This document shows, in pieces, positions 5,435 through 10,051 of a DNA stretch of 24,733 nucleotides. The position numbers and the translations under genes are program-made. Source of the stretch: a virus. Location: positions 1 through 24,733 of IMG/VR virus record IMGVR_UViG_3300047557_001132, one strand, 5' to 3'. The notes under the pieces were generated by a model. It had not been told where the DNA came from. It did no database searches and saw nothing but the letters and a program-made list of their open reading frames with translations. Position 1 is the stretch's first letter; every line of letters begins with the position of its first letter.

Positions 5435-5681
5435 TTTGCTGCCTAAACCATTCCGTCCATTCTTCACTTCCTTTGTTCCGATTGCATCGCTGGCAAGCTG
5501 GCACAAGATTTGCAATCACCGTTGCACCACCGCGATGTCGCGGCCTGATATGGTCCAATGTGTCAGCATGGCTTTTACAATATGCACACCGATGCTGCCA
5601 TGCATCGAAAATTGATTGCCTAAATTGATGCTTTGCTGTTCGCTTCGTGATCAGCTTTGCGCCATCAATTTGGTGATCCAA
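5331..5681 (-). CDS. HNH endonuclease
   Basis: A 116-residue HNH nuclease. Zinc ligands are Cys32/Cys35 (CAYC) and Cys63/Cys66 (CQRC). The active-site strand is TLDHIRPRHRGG with Asp43-His44, and NLVPACQRCNRNKG carries Asn58 and Asn69. The frame offers no ATG, and the TTG at 5681 is the best available start. The 3' end overlaps the sigma factor gene tail-to-tail by 104 bases. Family-like sequence reaches WSAFREADIRQWM (residue 97), so at least 50 bases of the overlap encode recognisable protein in both directions. It could be a packaging-associated nicking enzyme, as HNH proteins near terminases are, or a free-standing homing nuclease. Its insertion between plus-strand genes favours the latter. 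Confidence 0.88.
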   Translation of the reverse strand: MDHQIDGAKLITKRTAKHQFRQSIFDAWQHRCAYCKSHADTLDHIRPRHRGGATVIANLVPACQRCNRNKGSEEWTEWFRQQITWSAFREADIRQWMSTYATEGSRDAIVLEGEIC

Positions 5682-5711
5682 GCATCGGCCTGCACCTTCC
5701 TCACTGTATCG

Positions 5712-5882
5712 ATGATCAACGAAGCACTAGCAGCAGATCAAATCCGACAGCAACAACTTGAAACTTGGTATGACCAAGATGGTCGTCATGATCCAGCCCA
5801 TCCATGGCACGCTACCTATACCGGTCTTGCGTTGCAATATGCAAATTCTCAGCAGCTTCACGAATTGCCCATCGAACCTTAG
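5712..5882 (+). CDS. small hypothetical protein
   Basis: A 56-residue reading frame, MINEALAADQIRQQQLETWY and on to LHELPIEP. The composition is balanced, with one predicted helix (AADQIRQQQLETWYDQ) and a polar segment DGRHDPAHPWHATYTGLALQY that looks like real protein rather than antisense noise. The frame extends upstream to 5616, but that part is Cys/Leu-rich and lies antisense to the HNH gene, so I start at the ATG at 5712. I see no ribosome site. The last 71 bases overlap the minus-strand gene at 5812-6027 tail-to-tail. The function is unknown and its reality is moderately supported. Confidence 0.55.
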   Translation: MINEALAADQIRQQQLETWYDQDGRHDPAHPWHATYTGLALQYANSQQLHELPIEP

Positions 5883-6027
5883 TGCGTTCTTGGTGATATA
5901 GCAAATTAAGCAAAAGGGCTGCCTCAAGCAGCCCATTAATATCATTGTTTTGATGACATTCGCGCAACCACCGAGCATTGCCCTCTTCGCTTAGTTCAGA
6001 TTCAAGGGAGCGCTCTAGTGGATTCAT
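5812..6027 (-). CDS. small helical hypothetical protein downstream of endolysin
   Basis: A 71-residue, strongly helical product beginning MNPLERSLESELSEEGNARW, with LLEAALLLNLLYHQERTK and VRWAIREAAENLHIA. The alternating charged and leucine-rich pattern suggests a helical bundle. No transmembrane segment is convincing, although GLLEAALLLNLL is hydrophobic. Its ATG lies one base after the endolysin stop, so it is the next cistron of the late operon. A 7-bp GC-rich hairpin followed by TTTT lies inside it (5912-5934). I do not recognise a function. Similar short proteins occur in cyanophage lysis/late regions as far as I recall. Confidence 0.68.
   Translation of the reverse strand: MNPLERSLESELSEEGNARWLRECHQNNDINGLLEAALLLNLLYHQERTKVRWAIREAAENLHIATQDRYR
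5912..5934 (-). terminator. possible intrinsic terminator inside the 5812-6027 gene
   Basis: On the minus strand GGGCTGC (5934-5928), loop TTGAG, then GCAGCCC (5922-5916) form a perfect 7-bp GC-rich stem followed by TTTT (5915-5912). On the plus strand no T-run follows. It would end late transcription before the HNH gene and before collision with the sigma operon. It also encodes GLLEAALLL, so it could be coincidental. Confidence 0.4.
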
Positions 6028-6028
6028 G

Positions 6029-7117
6029 TCAGTAATCCCAACGTACCCTTGGGCGTCCTTGTCGTATCCCTAGATGCACAAACCCTTTTTGTGCGCCATA
6101 GCCAACGGAATAGTTCCAATACTTATCACAAAATAATTGCACGGCATTAATGTCGGTGCCATCAATGTAAAAATCAACTGCGCCAACACCAACTGCGTCA
6201 TATAGGTGTTCAGAACCAGATGCGCCGCCAACTGATGCATTCACCGCTGGTGGTCGATAACCAGAAGTAATAACAATTGGCTTGTTGCCAAAATTACGCC
6301 GTACACGTTCAAGAAATGCCGCCAACTCGGCAGCGGTATCAACTTGATATTGATGCTTGAAACGCCGCACCTCTTGATCAAGCGCAAACTCACCTAGGCG
6401 GATGTGTGGAGTCATCCGCGCGGTGAATGGGCTGGTGGGACTCAGTTTCGCCGTTTGCTGCTGCGGTGCTGGTAGCCCCAACCCCTGTAACCAAAGGCCA
6501 CCCTCCGCTTCACGGCGGCGCTTCAGGCCAGCTTCGACGTTGGTGCCAGGATTGCGGTAGAGCAGCAGCGCATCGGGCACCTTTGCCCAGTCCTTTTCGC
6601 GCAGCCTGGCGCTGATTGTCTCAAACCCGTTGGCGCCGTAGAAGCCTGCGCCGAGGTTGTAGGCGAAGCTCACCAGCGCCGACTGCTGCTGATCGCTCAT
6701 CGCCTGCCAGAATGGCACGGTGGTGCGCAGCTTCTCGGCAATCCGATCCACCTCTTGCCGCAAAAGCATGTCGGCTTCAACGGCATTGATCTTGTCGCCG
6801 CGTTCTACCTTGCGGCCGTCTTGATAGCGCGTGGTTCCATAACCAATTGTCCACGGCTCACCGCCACTTAATGGATCTGGATATGCCTCAAGATGGCAAC
6901 CTTCAAATTGTTTGATCAATTTCAGGCCAGCGGAAAGATCCGTCTGCTTGCCGTTTTGACTCCATGTTTCAAACCACGCCCGATCGCGGCGCATTGCTGC
7001 GGCATAGCCATTCAGCGCTAGGTCTTGCTCCAGTAGCTGGATAGCAGCCTGCTGGTGCGGCAACGCTTTGTAGTACCGGAACAGTTGATCGAGTGTGATC
7101 GGGCTGGTATTAGCCAT
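6029..7117 (-). CDS. bifunctional endolysin: GH24 lysozyme plus M15-type peptidase
   Basis: A 362-residue cell wall hydrolase with two catalytic domains. Residues 1-60 are a polar helical N-terminus. Residues 61-212 are a T4-type lysozyme (GH24) domain: KQFEGCHLEAYPDPLSGGEP then WTIGYGTT gives the Glu72, Asp81, Thr90 triad, which cleaves the glycan backbone. FAYNLGAGFY (151-160) and the closing RRREAEGGLW fit the fold. After a Pro/Gln/Thr linker, residues 232-362 form a D-Ala-D-Ala carboxypeptidase-like (Peptidase M15) domain: TSGYRPPAVN (284-293), and probable zinc ligands His304 (GSEHLYD), Asp315 (VGAVDFY) and His348 (GFVHLGIR). It would cut both sugar and peptide bonds. There is no signal peptide, so release would need a holin. 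It follows a 46-residue membrane protein gene by three bases. Confidence 0.93.
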   Translation of the reverse strand: MANTSPITLDQLFRYYKALPHQQAAIQLLEQDLALNGYAAAMRRDRAWFETWSQNGKQTDLSAGLKLIKQFEGCHLEAYPDPLSGGEPWTIGYGTTRYQDGRKVERGDKINAVEADMLLRQEVDRIAEKLRTTVPFWQAMSDQQQSALVSFAYNLGAGFYGANGFETISARLREKDWAKVPDALLLYRNPGTNVEAGLKRRREAEGGLWLQGLGLPAPQQQTAKLSPTSPFTARMTPHIRLGEFALDQEVRRFKHQYQVDTAAELAAFLERVRRNFGNKPIVITSGYRPPAVNASVGGASGSEHLYDAVGVGAVDFYIDGTDINAVQLFCDKYWNYSVGYGAQKGFVHLGIRQGRPRVRWDY

Positions 7118-7120
7118 GGC

Positions 7121-7261
7121 TCAGCGCTTTTTGGGGAAGATCATCCGCAGGGCTTGAAGCAGAAGCTGCAGCCAGCTGTTGGACTTAAGCGGGGTCAAGG
7201 CAATCAGCTCGCTGCCAGCAGCAACAATGATCGCAATAATCGCAATGGTTTCAGGGCTCAT
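7121..7261 (-). CDS. 46-residue single-span membrane protein, holin candidate
   Basis: A short frame encodes MSPETIAIIAIIVAAGSELI, then ALTPLKSNSWLQLLLQALRM, ending IFPKKR. Residues 5-22 form one hydrophobic segment, and the C-terminus is a basic tail (PKKR), a topology seen in very small holins and related lysis proteins. GGAG lies 7 bases before the ATG. The ATG overlaps the preceding stop as ATGA, and the endolysin ATG follows 3 bases after the TGA. The position immediately before the endolysin gene strongly suggests a lysis role, as holin or accessory. Sequence and overlaps support it as real despite its size. The exact function is inferred. Confidence 0.75.
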   Translation of the reverse strand: MSPETIAIIAIIVAAGSELIALTPLKSNSWLQLLLQALRMIFPKKR

Positions 7262-7434
7262 TGAGGACTCCATCCCATCTGGGCGGCGTACATATGGGCA
7301 TAGTATTCATCCTCGCAGTACCTGCAAACCCCGCGATGACACACGCGGTAGTACAGCGCACCAGCGTGGTCTTGCAGTTGCTCGATGGTGTAGCCACCGC
7401 CGATGTCAGTTTTGCTGATAACTGCTGATTCCAT
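7258..7434 (-). CDS. small cysteine-containing hypothetical protein in lysis cassette
   Basis: A 58-residue frame: MESAVISKTDIGGGYTIEQL, then QDHAGALYYRVCHRGVCRYC, ending YYAHMYAAQMGWSPQ. The cluster C-x4-C-x2-C (Cys32, Cys37, Cys40) with His33 could bind a metal or form a disulfide. It is rich in Tyr and aromatic residues. No membrane segment is seen. It overlaps the upstream coiled-coil/membrane gene by 29 bases and the downstream 46-residue membrane protein by ATGA. Codon structure and overlaps are like its neighbours. The function is unknown; the context is the lysis cassette. Confidence 0.68.
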   Translation of the reverse strand: MESAVISKTDIGGGYTIEQLQDHAGALYYRVCHRGVCRYCEDEYYAHMYAAQMGWSPQ

Positions 7435-7684
7435 GCGGAGACTGCTGAGGTAGATGAATCTTGGGACCGATGGCCGAAATAATCATCGGCACGATGACAC
7501 TTACGATGGCTACTGCCCCCATGCCCCAGGCCATCTTATTTTCGATTTCACGGACCCGAGTAAATAAATTATTAACGTCGCTACGTTTTTCTGCTAGCTG
7601 AAGCAAGACCGATTCGATCTTGCCTTCCATTGTGCCGAGCTTGTGGTAAATGTCCCCGTGGGAGACTGATTCGTTATCTGCCAC
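7406..7684 (-). CDS. coiled-coil single-TM protein, XhlA/holin-like
   Basis: A 92-residue protein beginning (from GTG) MADNESVSHGDIYHKLGTME, with a predicted coiled coil across GKIESVLLQLAEKRSDVNNL and FTRVREIENKM (about residues 20-50). One transmembrane segment follows, WGMGAVAIVSVIVPMIISAI (53-72), and then a short tail. This coiled coil-then-membrane layout matches hemolysin XhlA-type and other phage holin-associated proteins. The frame is open upstream to a GTG at 7819 (137 residues), but that stretch is Lys/Pro-rich and overlaps a better-supported small gene at 7713-7850, so I prefer the GTG at 7684. The longer start is possible. A role in lysis is inferred from topology and position. 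Confidence 0.72.
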   Translation of the reverse strand: MADNESVSHGDIYHKLGTMEGKIESVLLQLAEKRSDVNNLFTRVREIENKMAWGMGAVAIVSVIVPMIISAIGPKIHLPQQSPHGISSYQQN

Positions 7685-7712
7685 GGGGATTAGCTGGGGC
7701 TTTGTTAGAAGT

Positions 7713-7850
7713 TTAGCGACCTTGCCCTCGATACGCCTTTTTGCCTTTTCGCCGTGGTCGGCTATTTGTGCCACTGCCGATTGAGGTGGTTTTGGGGCGG
7801 CCGGACTTGTGTTCAACACGCCCCAATGCAGTTTTGGATTTAACGGCCAT
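7713..7850 (-). CDS. tiny basic protein (GRVEHKSGRPK type), conserved in cyanophages
   Basis: A 45-residue, very basic protein: MAVKSKTALGRVEHKSGRPK, then TTSIGSGTNSRPRRKGKKAY, ending RGQGR. I recognise the pattern (start, GLGRVEHKSGRPK-like core, RYRGQGK-like end) as a small protein recurring in cyanophage genomes, with no assigned function. The composition (about a third Lys/Arg) suggests nucleic acid or cell-envelope binding. Its ATG overlaps the stop of the fibre-assembly gene (TGATG at 7848-7852), which is the junction type used throughout this operon. It uses a different frame from the membrane protein gene downstream. The recollection of homologues comes from memory, not from a search. 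Confidence 0.72.
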   Translation of the reverse strand: MAVKSKTALGRVEHKSGRPKTTSIGSGTNSRPRRKGKKAYRGQGR

Positions 7851-8386
7851 CAGAATCCTGAAGAGACGACATTGCCAGTAAAGCCCATCCCATCAGAAGA
7901 AGCAGGCTCAGTAGGAACGGAAGGATCACTGGGCCATGCCGGGTAATCGGGACCAGTAATGTAGGCCGCCAATGCTGGTGTATCAGCAGTGTGTTCGATT
8001 TCGTAGATCTTGCTTCCGGCCGCTAGTCGAATTGCTTCACGCCAGGTGCGCCATTCGCTCGGTACGGGGATGCCGTTGTCCACTTCACGAACAACGAGCC
8101 AGTCGGAGTTCACCAAGATTGCGTTGGCATTACGGCGTACATGGCCTACATATTCCACCACAAGTGGTGCATGATCCTTCCAAATAAGTTTGCCTTGGCC
8201 GTCATAGCCCCATGCCCACCGCTGGTCATACCAAGCGGGTTCTGGCAGTGGACCTTCGATGCCAAGCTCTTTGCGGTCTTCAGGCGAAGATAGTGTTAGC
8301 CAGTTACTGGGGTATTGAATACCGTTGAGAGTGAACGGCATGTCTGTGGACACGGTGCGTCCATCCGAAAGTTGATAGGTGGCCAT
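7850..8386 (-). CDS. tail fibre assembly / chaperone-like protein
   Basis: A 178-residue protein beginning MATYQLSDGRTVSTDMPFTL. The first part (to about residue 70) has the pattern of small phage proteins that describe tail appendages: LNGIQYPSNWLTLSSPEDRKELGI. The second part contains NSDWLVVREVDNGIPVPSEW and RTWREAIRLAA (about 93-123), the signature of the phage tail assembly chaperone / fibre assembly family (PF16778-like, DW...R...G..vP..W..yR..lR). A Gly/Ser/Pro-rich C-terminus ends in GNVVSSGF. A GAGGA site lies just before the ATG. It directly follows two fibre genes, as fibre-assembly genes usually do. It likely helps fold or trimerise those fibres. Confidence 0.8.
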   Translation of the reverse strand: MATYQLSDGRTVSTDMPFTLNGIQYPSNWLTLSSPEDRKELGIEGPLPEPAWYDQRWAWGYDGQGKLIWKDHAPLVVEYVGHVRRNANAILVNSDWLVVREVDNGIPVPSEWRTWREAIRLAAGSKIYEIEHTADTPALAAYITGPDYPAWPSDPSVPTEPASSDGMGFTGNVVSSGF

Positions 8387-8392
8387 GTGTCC

Positions 8393-10051
8393 TCAAGGAT
8401 TGGATTGGGCGCGGGCAACATTGAACTTGTCACCCGTAGTGGTTATTGAGTAAGTATTGCTGCCGCTTGTGTTATAGCTGATGCTGTTAGTACGAACTTT
8501 AAAGCCATTGGCTAGTTTGTCGGCATCTGTGCCAAAAGTGACAGCATTGCCATTGATGGTCATTGCAGAAGGAACGCCATTAAGCCAGACAAATGGGCCA
8601 TCCGCATTTGCATTGCCAGTAAAGCTGCCGCTGGTAGTAATAGTACCTGCCGAAAGGTTTGCGGTGCAGAGGGCTTTGAAGCCGCTGGGGGCTGCATAAG
8701 CCCAACTACGAGCACCGAAGTTATATGAGACTGCTCCTGCATCAGCGCCGCCAACGCCAGCCATTGGGGCGACCGTGTTATTGGCAAGATTAGAAAATGC
8801 TGCGTTGGCTCCTGTTGCCGGGTTGCCGGACCCCAGCCAAGTGCCGTTTCTTCCCCACCAGATTTTTCCATTATCCATATCAAGCGCAACCATCACAACA
8901 TCGTTCTGGGCACCTGCTCCAGTGATGTTTGTGAATGACGCATTGTTTGATTTATTGCCAGAGCTATTTGAAAAACCCCAGCTTGTTGCTATGGCTCCAG
9001 GGAACGCCAATCCGCCAGTCAGGGCTTGTGTTTCACGAGTTGCAACACCATGCTCACCAATAAGATTTGATTGGTTGTAAGTGATCTCCCAGTACCATTT
9101 CCCAGACGAGACAAAGAAAGTGCTGCGTGTGCCCTGGTTGCCAATAGAATCCCAATCCAGATTTCCATTAGTTAGCACGGCACTGCCGTTGTCTAATGGG
9201 TTAAAAGTACAGTAGTTTCCTTTAACTTCTCCCCCCGCGCCTGTATCCGTGCCACTAGAAACCGGGGTGTCTACGAGGGAATCGTTACCTGCACCAGCCG
9301 TGACGCTGATGTTGTTTGCGGTCCAATGGTTGTTATTGCCTGAGCTGTCTTGCGAGACCGTTGTAGTACTCGCATTGTTGGAGAAATCGAGTTTAAAACC
9401 ATTCGTTCCATAGCTGCCGGTGTAGGCCTTGGGCACCCATTGGCCGGTGGTGGCGTTGGTCTCAGCGAAGCTGCTGGGGGTCAAGGCAGACCCGTCAATC
9501 AAGTGACACTCAGCCAGCAAGCCATCGAAATACTGAGCTGCAGAAACGCGACCAATACCGTGCTCGACGGTCGAATTGACCAGCGAATCATAGTTTTGAG
9601 TTGGATAAGATGCTGTGCCGAAGGTCGTGACTTGGGCGCCGTTAACGTATAGCTTTGCCCGTTCTGCGCTTGTGGCTTGCGTAGAGTCAACGACGGCAAC
9701 AATGTGATACCAAGCGGATGGGTCGCGAAATACTTGGGTTGTTACAAGCCGCCAGTTAAAGCCACCACCAGAATATTGATAGAACTCCAGTGCGTCTGCT
9801 GGGCTGTCCGTAAAACGCAAAGAGCACTCATTTGCTGCGCTACCAGCAGAAAATAGCATTTTGTAAGCGGCGCCGAGAGTGCTTCGCTTGGCCCACAGCG
9901 ATAGGGTCCAGGTGCGCCTGTTGCCCGCAGAGCCGGGGGTTCTGGATAGGTAAGCCGAGTCCGGTGCGTTAAAACGCAGGCTTCTAGAGACGTTGTAGCC
10001 GGTGTCTTGGGCTGCTGCCATCAGCAGCGGATTGGCGCTTCCGGGAATCAT
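8393..10051 (-). CDS. tail fibre/receptor-binding protein with LamG and SPRY-like domains
   Basis: A 552-residue structural protein. Residues about 20-220 form a laminin-G/concanavalin-like jelly roll: SRSLRFNAPDSAYLSRTPGS, TWTLSLWAKRS, WYHIVAVVDST, AKLYVNGAQV, and FDGLLAECHLIDGSALTPSSF. Residues about 280-470 look like a SPRY/B30.2-type beta-sandwich: CTFNPLDNGSAVLTNGNLDW, GKWYWEITYN, VVMVALDMDNGKIWWGRNG. Such modules often bind glycans or surface proteins, so this is the best receptor-binding candidate here. The C-terminal 80 residues are Ser/Thr/Gly-rich. Its ATG overlaps the stop of the preceding long fibre gene (TGATG at 10049-10053). The paired domain types are clear in pattern; the receptor is unknown. 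Confidence 0.85.
   Translation of the reverse strand: MIPGSANPLLMAAAQDTGYNVSRSLRFNAPDSAYLSRTPGSAGNRRTWTLSLWAKRSTLGAAYKMLFSAGSAANECSLRFTDSPADALEFYQYSGGGFNWRLVTTQVFRDPSAWYHIVAVVDSTQATSAERAKLYVNGAQVTTFGTASYPTQNYDSLVNSTVEHGIGRVSAAQYFDGLLAECHLIDGSALTPSSFAETNATTGQWVPKAYTGSYGTNGFKLDFSNNASTTTVSQDSSGNNNHWTANNISVTAGAGNDSLVDTPVSSGTDTGAGGEVKGNYCTFNPLDNGSAVLTNGNLDWDSIGNQGTRSTFFVSSGKWYWEITYNQSNLIGEHGVATRETQALTGGLAFPGAIATSWGFSNSSGNKSNNASFTNITGAGAQNDVVMVALDMDNGKIWWGRNGTWLGSGNPATGANAAFSNLANNTVAPMAGVGGADAGAVSYNFGARSWAYAAPSGFKALCTANLSAGTITTSGSFTGNANADGPFVWLNGVPSAMTINGNAVTFGTDADKLANGFKVRTNSISYNTSGSNTYSITTTGDKFNVARAQSNP

Noticed and set aside
7685-7819. N-terminal extension of the coiled-coil membrane protein to GTG 7819
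   Set aside because: It reads the small basic gene in another frame, is Lys/Pro-rich without pattern, and lacks a ribosome site. It remains possible but less likely.
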